Positions 36,057-44,783 of a DNA stretch of 64,000 nt are shown in pieces. Where the stretch lies: assembly GCA_040255465.1 (NCBI GenBank), contig JBDZVA010000009.1, positions 1-64,000 of the forward strand. Reading direction: 5' to 3'. The notes under the pieces were generated by a model. That model was not told where the DNA came from and searched no databases. It saw only the letters and a program-made list of their open reading frames with translations. Source of the DNA: UBA5793 sp040255465. GTDB lineage: Bacteria; Planctomycetota; Phycisphaerae; Phycisphaerales; UBA5793. Within the stretch, counting starts at the first letter, position 1, and each line of letters opens with the position of its first letter. The translations under genes were made by a program, and so were the position numbers.

Positions 36057-38066
36057 TCATGCCTCGCCCTTACTCTTGGCACCGCCACGCGGGTCCTGCA
36101 ACGCGCACCCGAAGTCGTGATAGCCGCGCATCTGGATGCCCAGCACGTTGAAGTCGGCCTCGGCGGTCTCGATCGTCGGTGATTCCTGCCCATTGAGGAA
36201 CGCCACCTCGATCACCGGCAAGTCCGTCGGATCGGCCAGCAGATACCACGCCTTGGCCGAGTTGCCGGTGTACGAAGCGTTGCTCAGATACCGGCTCACC
36301 TCGACGCGGAACTTGCCCTGGTGCGGGTTGCTCACCGGGTACTTCGTGCTCGCGGTGGTGTCGCGCAGTTCCATGGACTTGAAGAGCTGCGTGCCGATGG
36401 CAGAAAGCGCCGTGGGCACGAGCATGATCGAGGGCATGATGCCGATGGGCTTGCCATCCCCATCGACCTGATTCATGAACGCGACCTCGGCCTTCGTCAG
36501 GCCGTCGATGCTCAACACCGTGTCAGCGCCACTCAGGAAGTTCTTGTTGCCGGTCTTGAAGAAGTCGGTATTGGCCAGGAAGATCGTCCAGAACACGTCG
36601 TTGATCTTCAGGCCCGACCCACGACCCAACTTGCGCGGCACCGTCGTGATGGCGCCGAGGTCGTCATTGATGATGTCGCGCCGGTCGATGGCCAGCAGCA
36701 AACCGTACGTGTCGGCCTTGTTGGTGTACTGCTCCTCACCAAGACTGCCATGCTTGAGTTCGCCGCCCGGCGCCACGATCTCGTACTGGTCCTTGCCCAC
36801 GAGTCGATACGACGTGACGGTCTTGAAGTCGCTCACATTGCGCACCGCGGTGATGTTCCGCCAGGTTCGTTCGACGGAGAAGAACCCCTCCAAGAGGAAC
36901 TTGTTGGCGACGTTGCTCAGGATGCCGCTGATGTCGATCGTACTCAGCCCCGCTTCGATGCCGGGGTTGAAGGCGAACTTGAGGACATTGCGGCTGTCAC
37001 GGAAGTTGCGGCCCGTGTACCCGTTCGCCCACGCGGCTTCAAGCAGCAGTTCCTGCAACCCGATGCCGCCGCGGAATCGCTTCGCGGCCAGATCGAGCGC
37101 CTGCTCTTCGCAGTTCTTCTCAGGTTCATCGAGTCCGGCCGTGAGCATGCACGCGGCTTCGAGCACCTGGGTGCTGACATTCTGATCATGAACATGGATC
37201 GCCGGGGCCTTGGGCCGACTGGCGCGGAGGATTTCCAGTTCGGTGCGCGTGGAATCCCAGCCCTCGCGGATGGCTTTGGCTTCGATCTCATCGTGCTGGC
37301 CGGCGCAAAGGCGGCGGACCGCAGCAATGCGGCTCGTCTCAGCGAGCGCCTGGGCGCGGATGTCCTCGACGGCGGCACTGCCGTTGACCTTGCTGGCGTC
37401 ATCGGTCGTCGTCTCGGGCTTGGTCTGTGTCGCCGTGCCGTTGTTGGTGGCGTTGTCCTTCGTATCACCGTCCATGATGTTCTCCTGAGTCGCAGCGATC
37501 GCCGCGACGTTCACACTGGTCTTACCATCCGCCCCGAGGTCCACGAAACTGATCTCGCCGAGTGTCGCCTTGCGGACCACGTTGACGGGCCCGGCGAACT
37601 CCTGGCCATTCACGAGCACCTTCTGCCCTTCGCGGATGAACTCGAACTCCTCGACCGAGGCACCCACCGACGCCTGCCAGGGGAATCCGTTCTTCGAGGA
37701 GGTGACGATCTCCCGGGCGGTGGGTGTGTCGCGCGAGACGACGCCGGATGCAATCAGTTGCCCCTGCTCGATGCGGATCGCGTCGGTGTGACCCACACCC
37801 GAGGCGGGATCGTGGCTGAATCGGATCGGCCGCTGTTGCGACGGAATGTTCAGTCCCGCCAGGTCGAGAATGACCGGATGCCGCCATGCGGCAACACGCA
37901 TGGCACTCCCGGTGTAGGCGATCATCTTGAAGCGCGGCAATGCCGTCTGACCTTCACCGGCCGCAGCCTCGATGTCGATCTGCGCTGCGGCAGTGATCTC
38001 GATCGACTGTGGTGTTGCCTGTTCAGGCGGCGATGCTGATCGCGTTGGCGTCTTGGTCTTTGCCAT
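36057..38066 (-). CDS. Prohead protease - major capsid protein fusion
   Basis: 669 aa. Residues about 40-195 look like a prohead serine protease with His in RFSHDPAS and Ser in WQASVGAS. A low-complexity Asp/Asn/Thr linker (about 198-235) joins a major capsid protein (about 240-669) with AAWANGYTGRNFRDSRNVLK, then LAIDRRDIINDDLGAITTVP and the C-terminal FRVEVSRYLSN. This is the known one-piece protease-capsid arrangement of some Mu-like and lambda-portal phages. The protease should trim the scaffold-like linker during capsid maturation. The start overlaps the portal gene by 44 bases. Confidence 0.88.
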   Translation of the reverse strand: MAKTKTPTRSASPPEQATPQSIEITAAAQIDIEAAAGEGQTALPRFKMIAYTGSAMRVAAWRHPVILDLAGLNIPSQQRPIRFSHDPASGVGHTDAIRIEQGQLIASGVVSRDTPTAREIVTSSKNGFPWQASVGASVEEFEFIREGQKVLVNGQEFAGPVNVVRKATLGEISFVDLGADGKTSVNVAAIAATQENIMDGDTKDNATNNGTATQTKPETTTDDASKVNGSAAVEDIRAQALAETSRIAAVRRLCAGQHDEIEAKAIREGWDSTRTELEILRASRPKAPAIHVHDQNVSTQVLEAACMLTAGLDEPEKNCEEQALDLAAKRFRGGIGLQELLLEAAWANGYTGRNFRDSRNVLKFAFNPGIEAGLSTIDISGILSNVANKFLLEGFFSVERTWRNITAVRNVSDFKTVTSYRLVGKDQYEIVAPGGELKHGSLGEEQYTNKADTYGLLLAIDRRDIINDDLGAITTVPRKLGRGSGLKINDVFWTIFLANTDFFKTGNKNFLSGADTVLSIDGLTKAEVAFMNQVDGDGKPIGIMPSIMLVPTALSAIGTQLFKSMELRDTTASTKYPVSNPHQGKFRVEVSRYLSNASYTGNSAKAWYLLADPTDLPVIEVAFLNGQESPTIETAEADFNVLGIQMRGYHDFGCALQDPRGGAKSKGEA

Positions 38067-39522
38067 CTTCTTCGTCCTTGTCTGTTTCGTCGGGGCTGTC
38101 AGCGCGCGGCTGTGCCTGCGCCGGTGACAGTCCCAGTTCCTTCATGAGTTCGACTTCGCGCGCCCGCTGGCGCAGTTCCTCTTCCCAGTCCCGTCCCTGG
38201 CGGGCGAACTCGGTCGCGAGTGTGGTGGTGTGATTGGCCAGTCGCGTGGCCTGGGCCGTCGCTTCCTTGGCGGGATCGACGTGCTCCATCCCATCCCAGA
38301 ACCACGTGTGCGGCGTGGCGACGCCGATCGCCCGCATCGACTGGGGCAGCAAGCCCTCAACAAGCACGGCTTCATCGAGCCACGCGCGAAGAATCCGATC
38401 GAGGACCGCCGTCTGGAGGTGGTTCTGCTCGACACGGATCGACTTGTAGTAGGTCTGGTGGTCGAGCCGGCCGGAGGCGTAGTTGTACCCGCTGGAGTTC
38501 CCGGCTGCGACGTTGAAGGGCATGTTCAGACAACGCGCGATCTCGTTGAGAATCTCGCGCTTGAACTCGGCGTAGGTCGTTGCGGGCTGCTCGGCATGGA
38601 CCTGGCCCAGCTTCCAGCCGCCGGGCAGGACGGTGGCCAGACGCTTCTCGAGTTCGACGATATCCATCGGCTCGAGGGATTCTGCCTCACCGTTGGGAGG
38701 CGCGTCGGTGTAGATGACCGCCGCGAAGTCAGCCGCCGTCTCGGCGGCGGCAATGACCGCGAGCGTGTAACGCCGCAGTTGAGCGAACAGCGGTAGCGCC
38801 GGAGTGATGTCGGGAATGCCACGCCACTGCCCGGGCCGATCGACGCGGTAGTAGTGAACGACGGACGAGGCTGGAATGGTGTCGAACTCGCCGGAGAAGC
38901 CGAAGATGCCACCATCTCCCGGATGACGGCGCAATACGGTGTACTTGATCGGATTGCCGAACGAATCGAAGGTGATGCCGTCCGCCTCGCCGATGCGAAG
39001 CAGTCGTCCGGGCGGACTCGTCACCTGGTCCGGTTCGACGAGACGCAGATCGAGCTGGACCGGTGCCTCGACGACCGGGTTGTTGGTGAGAATGCCGAAC
39101 GCCTCGCCACTCTCGGCCCGGGCCAGGCGCATGGTGCGCAACTTCTCGGGCAGATTGATCGCCCTGGACCACTGCTCGAACGACTTCTCGATGATGTCAT
39201 TGGCCTTCGAGTCATTCGTGAGCATCTGGAGACGTGGACCCGTGCCGATCGTGTCGTTGGCCAGTGTGAGCACGATCCCGCGTGCGTACGAGTTGTTGGC
39301 GACCTCGTAGCGGGCCCGGTTGCGCAGGATGCGCCGGACTTCGGGCGAGAGGGCCGCGTTGGGCGACAGGCCGTCTGCGTTCGCCCAGTGGCGGCGGTTG
39401 TCGGTCGTGGTCTGCGCCGAGTCGAACTTGGCGTGGACGATCCGCACCGGCGGGCGCGATGGCGCTGCCGGCGCCTTGCCGCTTGTGCCGAACCACGATG
39501 TCACGAGACGCTTGAGCATCAT
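38023..39522 (-). CDS. Phage portal protein (lambda gpB family)
   Basis: 499 aa from ATG 39522 (the ATG shares its A with the upstream TGA; a GTG at 39525 is an alternative). Typical lambda-portal features: RARYEVANNSYARGIVLTLA near residue 75, then NDTIGTGPRLQM, VVHYYRVDRPGQWRGIPDIT and ATTYAEFKREILNEIARCLN, then MPFNVAAGNSSGYNYASGRL. The portal is the dodecameric ring at the capsid vertex through which DNA passes. It sits between the gpW-like gene and the capsid fusion, the normal lambda-type order. Confidence 0.93.
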   Translation of the reverse strand: MMLKRLVTSWFGTSGKAPAAPSRPPVRIVHAKFDSAQTTTDNRRHWANADGLSPNAALSPEVRRILRNRARYEVANNSYARGIVLTLANDTIGTGPRLQMLTNDSKANDIIEKSFEQWSRAINLPEKLRTMRLARAESGEAFGILTNNPVVEAPVQLDLRLVEPDQVTSPPGRLLRIGEADGITFDSFGNPIKYTVLRRHPGDGGIFGFSGEFDTIPASSVVHYYRVDRPGQWRGIPDITPALPLFAQLRRYTLAVIAAAETAADFAAVIYTDAPPNGEAESLEPMDIVELEKRLATVLPGGWKLGQVHAEQPATTYAEFKREILNEIARCLNMPFNVAAGNSSGYNYASGRLDHQTYYKSIRVEQNHLQTAVLDRILRAWLDEAVLVEGLLPQSMRAIGVATPHTWFWDGMEHVDPAKEATAQATRLANHTTTLATEFARQGRDWEEELRQRAREVELMKELGLSPAQAQPRADSPDETDKDEEDGKDQDANAISIAA

Positions 39523-39722
39523 CACGCCGTACCCGGCGGCTCCAGTTGCACGAACTTCACCTTGAGTCCTTTGCCCCGGCTCGCTTTCTTGCTCTCGAGG
39601 TAACGGTCCGCTTCGATCTGGTCGCCGAGGCTGTGCTGCTCGACGCTGCCCGAGTCGCCTTGCGCCTTGGCGGGGCCTTGGGCGTTGGTGTTGATCGCCT
39701 GCTCGATGTCGGACTCAGCCAT
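39522..39722 (-). CDS. gpW-like head-tail joining protein
   Basis: 66 aa from ATG 39722 (GAGGA 7 bases upstream). SLGDQIEADRYLESKKASRG, then LKVKFVQLEPPGTA is the typical end of gpW-type connector proteins encoded between terminase and portal. gpW closes the neck after DNA packaging. It overlaps the portal start by one base and lies inside the longer frame 39557-39937. Confidence 0.75.
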   Translation of the reverse strand: MAESDIEQAINTNAQGPAKAQGDSGSVEQHSLGDQIEADRYLESKKASRGKGLKVKFVQLEPPGTA

Positions 39723-39937
39723 GCCTGATCCTCGTAGAAGTCGATGAGTACCGCCATGCGCTTGCGCCACCGCCGCTGCCTCTGGGCATACGTGTTCACC
39801 GCAGTGGACACGGGCCGCCCCTCCAAATGCGCCACCCACGCCTCCTGCACCGCGTCGTCGCGATCCAGCGCAGGCACAAAGCGCAACTCGATCACGAGCC
39901 GGCCGGGGTCATCCAGAGGTGGAAGCACATAGTCCAT
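39557..39937 (-). CDS. Short sigma-like phage protein overlapping gpW
   Basis: 126 aa. The first about 70 residues look genuine (ALDRDDAVQEAWVAHLEGRP, then VNTYAQRQRRWRKRM) and resemble a fragment of sigma region 2. After about residue 72 the frame runs through the gpW-like gene in another phase and becomes Ser/Arg/Thr-rich, which argues that this tail is an overprint with little structure. It may be a DNA-binding accessory protein. Its upstream neighbour on the same strand is cut off by the plus-strand CBASS. Confidence 0.4.
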   Translation of the reverse strand: MDYVLPPLDDPGRLVIELRFVPALDRDDAVQEAWVAHLEGRPVSTAVNTYAQRQRRWRKRMAVLIDFYEDQAWLSPTSSRRSTPTPKAPPRRKATRAASSSTASATRSKRTVTSRARKRAGAKDSR

Positions 39938-40028
39938 CCGTCAGGTACGGACGGATGAAACGCTCAGGGATTGCGGATGGGGAGTGGTGGGCGCGGGATG
40001 GTTACACGGGTAGAGCGCGGAGGGCTTT

Positions 40029-40057
40029 TTGACAACACTTGGGAGTACAAGGCGAAT
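40029..40057 (+). promoter_or_regulatory. Candidate promoter for the CBASS operon
   Basis: A perfect -35 TTGACA at 40029-40034 is followed 17 bases later by a weak -10 (GCGAAT). It lies about 100 bases before the CD-NTase start in the only intergenic space upstream. Only the -35 is convincing. Confidence 0.3.
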
Positions 40058-40157
40058 ACGGATCTTCTGATGACGGATTCCCCCGATTGGGTGACAATCA
40101 GTTGTCTTTCTCGATTCCACGGCCAATCATTATCTGGGATTCGTTAGGGAGCCTTGA

Positions 40158-41294
40158 ATGATCCAGAAAGCCCTGAGTATCGAGCTGAACGCCGTGTTCG
40201 AGGCGGTGTGTGCGACGATTCAGTTGCCACCGTCTCTGCACGATGAAGCGACCGCTCATTACACTGCGATTGCCGAGCGAATTTCCGCTCCGCAGAGCGG
40301 TCTGCGCTTCGCGCGACCACACATTTTCCCTTTCGGGTCGATGGCTCTGCGAACTGAGACTCGACCGATTGGTCGCGAGGAATTCGATCTGGACCAGATT
40401 TGCCTACTCCATCCAGGAATCGGTGTCTCCGATGACCCAAGGCGGCTCTTTGACGCAGTCTTGAATCATCTTGGCGAGTATGAGGATATCCGAAAGCGCA
40501 TGTCTCCCGATCCGCCCGCCATCGTACTCGAGTACGCTAATCAGTTTCGCCTTGAGATCGTTCCGGCTCGTCCGCAAGGGGATTCCGGCGAAGGCGCCGC
40601 ACTGCTGATCGCAGACTACGCAAACAACGAGTGGGTCGAAACGCATCCAAAGGGGTTGGTCACATGGTTCGATGATCGATCGATCGTCGCACTCGGTGAA
40701 TCAACACGCGGCATTGCGGCGTCAATCGAACCGCCACCGGAAGCCTCGTCTCCGGCCGAACGCTCGGCGCTCGCTCGCGCAGTACAAATGATGAAGCGCC
40801 GGCGTGACCGCTACTACCTCGGTAACCCACGCAGGCCATCCTCGGTTGTCTTTACTGTCTTGGCGGGCGAAGAGTACCGTGGTGAACCCACCTGCTTTGC
40901 GGCGCTTCGACAGATTCTGGCTTCTATTCAGTCTCGGCTCGGAAGCGGCGCAGGGTATCTCAAGGTGTCAAGTCCCGTTCAACCACATGACGATCTGACT
41001 GAGCAATGGCAGCACGAGGATCATCAACGTTTCTCAGGATTCATCGAGCAGTTCTGCCGGGAACTCATCGCCATTGAAGCATGCCCGAATCTTGAGGCGA
41101 CAGCAGACTTGCTTGGTCATATGTTTGGACAGGACGTCGCGACGCGAGCATTCTCACGTTACGCGTCGGATCTCAAGAGCAAACGTCAGACTGGACAACT
41201 TGGCTATTCTACCCGGGCGCCGGCGGTGATTGTGCCAGCGGCAGCGGCAATCACGAGGCCAGTACCAGATCACACGTTTTTTGGAGGGGCATGA
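40158..41294 (+). CDS. CBASS CD-NTase (cGAS/DncV-like nucleotidyltransferase)
   Basis: 378 aa; GGAG lies 7 bases before the ATG. The nucleotidyltransferase core is clear: Gly60-Ser61 in FPFGSMALRTETRPIG, catalytic Asp77-x-Asp79 in REEFDLDQICLL, and a third acidic residue, Glu133, in FRLEIVPARP. A helical domain (SSPAERSALARAVQMMKRRR) follows, as in SMODS-type CD-NTases. These enzymes make cyclic oligonucleotides on phage infection to activate an effector. The protein ends in FFGGA, a tail suited to E2-mediated conjugation by the product of the next gene, which overlaps by 4 bases. First gene of a three-gene short type II CBASS. Confidence 0.88.
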   Translation: MIQKALSIELNAVFEAVCATIQLPPSLHDEATAHYTAIAERISAPQSGLRFARPHIFPFGSMALRTETRPIGREEFDLDQICLLHPGIGVSDDPRRLFDAVLNHLGEYEDIRKRMSPDPPAIVLEYANQFRLEIVPARPQGDSGEGAALLIADYANNEWVETHPKGLVTWFDDRSIVALGESTRGIAASIEPPPEASSPAERSALARAVQMMKRRRDRYYLGNPRRPSSVVFTVLAGEEYRGEPTCFAALRQILASIQSRLGSGAGYLKVSSPVQPHDDLTEQWQHEDHQRFSGFIEQFCRELIAIEACPNLEATADLLGHMFGQDVATRAFSRYASDLKSKRQTGQLGYSTRAPAVIVPAAAAITRPVPDHTFFGGA

Positions 41295-41770
41295 TCCGCG
41301 CTCCGCGGCTGAGCGTAGATAGGCAGATAGCCCTCATGAGAATTCACTGGAGTGGCCTGGAGACACGGCGACGTGGCGGCGGCTTGAAGTCGGTGGGGCT
41401 TCTGCATCCTTCTGTGCTGACCGGTGAGTACCTAGTGCGGATCGAGTATCGATTCGGATGGTTGCCGAGCACGTTTGTCGATTCTCCACTCCTGATTGGT
41501 CGACCGGGCCAGCTTCGGGTACCCCACACTTACGGGCCAGATCAGCCATGCCTGTTCTATCCAAAGAGGCGTGAATGGTCTTCGACGATGGCGATCGCGA
41601 ACACCATTGTGCCGTGGTTAGCCGAATGGCTCGTCTTTTATGAACTTTGGCACGTCACGGGAAGTTGGTTGGGTGGAGGAATCCATCCTGGCCAAGCCAC
41701 CACAACGCAAATGGAGGAAGATCCGGAATGGCAATCGACTATTCGCGAGAGGCGGTCATTGCGGAGCTAG
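41291..41770 (+). CDS. E2-like protein of short type II CBASS
   Basis: 159 aa. It has the bacterial E2-like pattern of E2-only CBASS: EYLVRIEYRFGWLP, VDSPLL, then His79 in VPHTYGPDQPCLFYP with the putative catalytic Cys87, and IANTIVPWLAEWLVFYELWH, then TGSWLGGGIHP near the C-terminus. In known systems this protein links the C-terminus of the CD-NTase to a target and so primes cyclase activity, without a separate E1 domain. It overlaps the CD-NTase by 4 bases and the effector gene by 43 bases, so the three are translationally linked. Confidence 0.82.
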   Translation: MIRAPRLSVDRQIALMRIHWSGLETRRRGGGLKSVGLLHPSVLTGEYLVRIEYRFGWLPSTFVDSPLLIGRPGQLRVPHTYGPDQPCLFYPKRREWSSTMAIANTIVPWLAEWLVFYELWHVTGSWLGGGIHPGQATTTQMEEDPEWQSTIRERRSLRS

Positions 41771-42246
41771 ATCGTTTGCAGGAAGATTCGCTGCATTCGG
41801 AGAAAGCCCACTTTGAAGCCTCGCGAATCTACGGACAGATTCATTTCATCGTGGGTATCATTGCTGCCATTGCGGCTGCTTTAGCATCCGCCGCAGTCAT
41901 CTCTGAATGGTATCCAAGCCTGGCGGCCGGCAGCTCAGCCTTGGCCGCATGCATGGCCGCAGCATTAACTTTCATCAATCCAGCGAAGAAGGCTTCGCAA
42001 CATCTCACTGCGGGAAATGCTTACTCTCGGCTGCGGGGGAAGATGCGGCGCTTTGTGAATCTCGATTGCAATTCATCAGTCATGAACTCAAACCGGCGTC
42101 GCACGGTAGAGCGGTTCGCGGATCGGAAGGACCGGTTGAATGCAGAAGCTCCTGCCATTCCGCGATGGGCGTACTTGCTCGGAAAGTGTCGGATTGGCGC
42201 GAGTGAAGCAGCCCACGAAGTGGACGCGAAAATGCGGACGAGCTGA
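41728..42246 (+). CDS. SLATT-family two-TM CBASS effector
   Basis: 172 aa from ATG 41728 (GGAGG about 10 bases upstream). An N-terminal helix (EAVIAELDRLQEDSLHSEKA) is followed by two TM helices at about 38-58 and 64-84, and a cytosolic helical tail with INPAKKASQHLTAGNAYSRL. This is the layout of SLATT proteins, membrane effectors predicted to form pores when they sense a nucleotide second messenger. As the last gene of the CBASS operon it should cause membrane damage and abortive infection when activated. Confidence 0.8.
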   Translation: MAIDYSREAVIAELDRLQEDSLHSEKAHFEASRIYGQIHFIVGIIAAIAAALASAAVISEWYPSLAAGSSALAACMAAALTFINPAKKASQHLTAGNAYSRLRGKMRRFVNLDCNSSVMNSNRRRTVERFADRKDRLNAEAPAIPRWAYLLGKCRIGASEAAHEVDAKMRTS

Positions 42247-42303
42247 TGCACTCGACCATTCGGTCAGGCAGTCCGGGATTGGATGCAACAGACAGTCGTT
42301 GGC

Positions 42304-42486
42304 TCACGCACCCATCCGCTCCGTCGTCGTAACCCGCCTCCCACAATACCGACACTCCCGCCGCCTCCGAATCGCGCCACCAGGGATGCGGCGGGTATAG
42401 ACGACCTCGAAGTGGGCGCAACCACACTTTGGGCACAAGATACCGCGTGGCTCGGGCTCGCGTTTCGACATCGTCTCATTGCTCAT
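42304..42486 (-). CDS. Small zinc-ribbon protein
   Basis: 60 aa from ATG 42486, overlapping the terminase stop (ATGA) and preceded by GGAGGCG. A zinc ribbon of CPKCGC...CRYCGR type with RRRRECRYCGRRVTTTERM between, similar to the NrdR/Ogr-like ribbon. Possibly a DNA- or RNA-binding regulator of late genes. The CBASS operon lies convergent to it, 57 bases away. Confidence 0.7.
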   Translation of the reverse strand: MSNETMSKREPEPRGILCPKCGCAHFEVVYTRRIPGGAIRRRRECRYCGRRVTTTERMGA

Positions 42487-44783
42487 CGCCTCCCTCCCTG
42501 AAGATCGGAGAGACGGATGCGGCGACGTGGCGCCGGCTGCACGTCCGTCCCGTAGAGCACGGCGCCCTGCATTGAAGCCGCGACCGCACAACCCACAAGG
42601 CAGTCGAGCCAGTGGTTGTCGAGACCATCGACGCGGAGTTTCCACTCATCGACCGTCCGGCCGCGGCCTTGCGTCTTCACCCGGTATTCGCTTGTGAGAT
42701 GCTCGGCGATGAGTTGATGGTTCGTCGCAGTGCGTTTCGCTGATCCACCGGTGCGGCCGAACAGCGCCAGACACCCCGGATCACCCATCGGCACCGCCAG
42801 ACGGGCGTGCACGAACGACTTCCAGTAGTTCGTGTCGAAGACCACGTGGCGCACAGCGCGCTTGCCGGTGATGACCGGAATGCGCCAGTTCAGGCCGACG
42901 CGGTCGCCGCGCTTGCGTTTGTATTCGCTGAACGGAATGCTCGAAGCGCCGACGTACCGGCCGTGGCTGGGCATGACGACATTCGCATACCGGCTCTGAC
43001 GGCAGAACTGGTACACAACATCAGACGACTGCCCCCAGTTCGCATCGATGAGGCAGCGGTCGATGCGCACCATTGCGCCGTCGTCGCGTTTCCACTCCCG
43101 GCCGAGTTTGGCATCGACGAGTCGATCGAGCCCGGCGTAGACGGCGCCTTCGAGGCCGGCATGCGGCGCTGCCGCCGCGAGTGTGCGGCGGATGTCGCGG
43201 AGAGTGAAGTATGCGTGGGGGTCCTTCTGGTCGGGCTCGGTGCCATAATCGATGACACTGCCCGTGAAATCTTCCTCCCACGCGACCACGAGCCAGAAGA
43301 GCGCCTTGGCCTGCACGTCGATGAACATGGTGAGCAGTGACGAACCGATTGGCACCTCGCCGCGCTCGTGGCCGCTCAACTTGGCGCAGATCTGCTCGGC
43401 GGTGAGCAGGTCCTCGTCGAGCGCCGTGCTCTCGGGGAGCGGTTCGTTCTGGTACTCGGCCCAGAATGCGGCATCATCCTGGAGCCGCAGATTCATCGCG
43501 TGCTGGATGGCGCTGAGTTCATCGTGGTTGAACCGGTCCGGCCACGCGACTTCGGCTCCCTCATCCATGGCGTCCCGATGCTTGCCGTAGTACTCCGTGG
43601 CGCGCGTGATGCCCTCATCGGCACGTAATCCCTCAGCACGAAGGCGCGCGTACTCCGCCCACAACTGCTCCCGGGTCGGGAATGAGTAGACCATTCTCGT
43701 GCGTTCACCCTGCCATTGCGGATGCTTGTCGCGATCGAGCAGTCGATCGGCGAGATCATCAGGCCGCACGACAGTCAGCGTCATCAAGCCGGCGATCTTT
43801 TTGCCCGGGCCGGCCAGGCCGAGGATGGCGCCGGCGAGGATGCGTTCGCGTGTGGCGCACTGAGAGGGCGATCGCGCCGATTCATCCGTCTGCGGATCGT
43901 CGATGAGCACCAGCGACGGGCGGACGCTGCGACCATCGGGCCGCTTGTACTTCATGCCGCGGATGCGGCCGGTGATGCCGGCGACGCGGATGATGCCCCC
44001 TGAGGGCAGCGAACCGGGCACCGTCGGCAGGAGGAGCTCGCGCGCCGTCCAGCCGATGTGAGTCTGGCCACCTTCGAAGAGTTGGCCGGCGGCGCGCTGG
44101 TGGATGCCGTCGAGGCAGTGGATGGGGAAGCACGCCTCGGGGAAGTCGTGCAGGAGCGCTTCGCTGTTCTCCAGTTCGGCCTTGATGGATTCGAGCATCT
44201 GGCTGGCGTGCTCTTCATCGGACCCGATGAGCGCGATGAACTCGCGGTGGCCATAGAGCAATGCCCAGAGACAAGCGATTTCACACAGACTGGTCTTGCC
44301 ACTGCCACGCGGCATGGCCATCGCGAACAAGCCACCCTCAAGAACGGCCTGTTCGATCTTGGCGATGACCTTGAGGTGGTCCGGCGACCACACCAGGTTG
44401 AACGTCAGCGGGAAGTACGTCTCGCAGAAGAGTCGGAAGTTGCGACGGCAGGCCCCCTTGCGGGCAGGATTGACGATTGCTGTCAGCGCGTCGATGTCCC
44501 GACCCGTGAGCGATTCGGGCAGGTCGCGGGCCCGCACAGCATCGAACTGTTCATCGAACGAGTCGTCCTCCGCGGTGTCGGCCGCGTTGAGCCGCTCGTG
44601 GCGCTCGATCACCAGCCACGCGGTGTAGCGCAGCAGGTCCACCGTCTTGCCGTCGCCAATGCGATACCCGGCGCGGGTCCGGTGCCGGTGCAGTTGCCGC
44701 TCGCTGATCACCTCGCCCAGCGTGGTCGAGTTGAGCAGGCGGCAGAGTTCGCCGGGCTTGAGTTGGCGCGGGTCAATCGCCAC
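42483..44783 (-). CDS. Phage terminase large subunit
   Basis: 766 aa. N-terminal HTH-like segment (about 1-60). ATPase domain with Walker A in MAMPRGSGKTSLCE and Walker B in PSLVLIDDPQTDES, in which the Asp pair precedes the coupling motif. C-terminal RNase H-like nuclease begins with the acidic TMFIDVQAKALFWLV, and further acidic residues lie in GAVYAGLDRLVDAKLG and RIDRCLIDANWG. It powers DNA packaging and cuts genome ends. The end overlaps the zinc-ribbon gene. Confidence 0.9.
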   Translation of the reverse strand: MAIDPRQLKPGELCRLLNSTTLGEVISERQLHRHRTRAGYRIGDGKTVDLLRYTAWLVIERHERLNAADTAEDDSFDEQFDAVRARDLPESLTGRDIDALTAIVNPARKGACRRNFRLFCETYFPLTFNLVWSPDHLKVIAKIEQAVLEGGLFAMAMPRGSGKTSLCEIACLWALLYGHREFIALIGSDEEHASQMLESIKAELENSEALLHDFPEACFPIHCLDGIHQRAAGQLFEGGQTHIGWTARELLLPTVPGSLPSGGIIRVAGITGRIRGMKYKRPDGRSVRPSLVLIDDPQTDESARSPSQCATRERILAGAILGLAGPGKKIAGLMTLTVVRPDDLADRLLDRDKHPQWQGERTRMVYSFPTREQLWAEYARLRAEGLRADEGITRATEYYGKHRDAMDEGAEVAWPDRFNHDELSAIQHAMNLRLQDDAAFWAEYQNEPLPESTALDEDLLTAEQICAKLSGHERGEVPIGSSLLTMFIDVQAKALFWLVVAWEEDFTGSVIDYGTEPDQKDPHAYFTLRDIRRTLAAAAPHAGLEGAVYAGLDRLVDAKLGREWKRDDGAMVRIDRCLIDANWGQSSDVVYQFCRQSRYANVVMPSHGRYVGASSIPFSEYKRKRGDRVGLNWRIPVITGKRAVRHVVFDTNYWKSFVHARLAVPMGDPGCLALFGRTGGSAKRTATNHQLIAEHLTSEYRVKTQGRGRTVDEWKLRVDGLDNHWLDCLVGCAVAASMQGAVLYGTDVQPAPRRRIRLSDLQGGRR

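Noticed and set aside
36321..38039. 572-codon plus-strand frame opposite the capsid fusion
   Set aside because: Antisense to a clear capsid gene, with His/Arg-rich composition and no motif.
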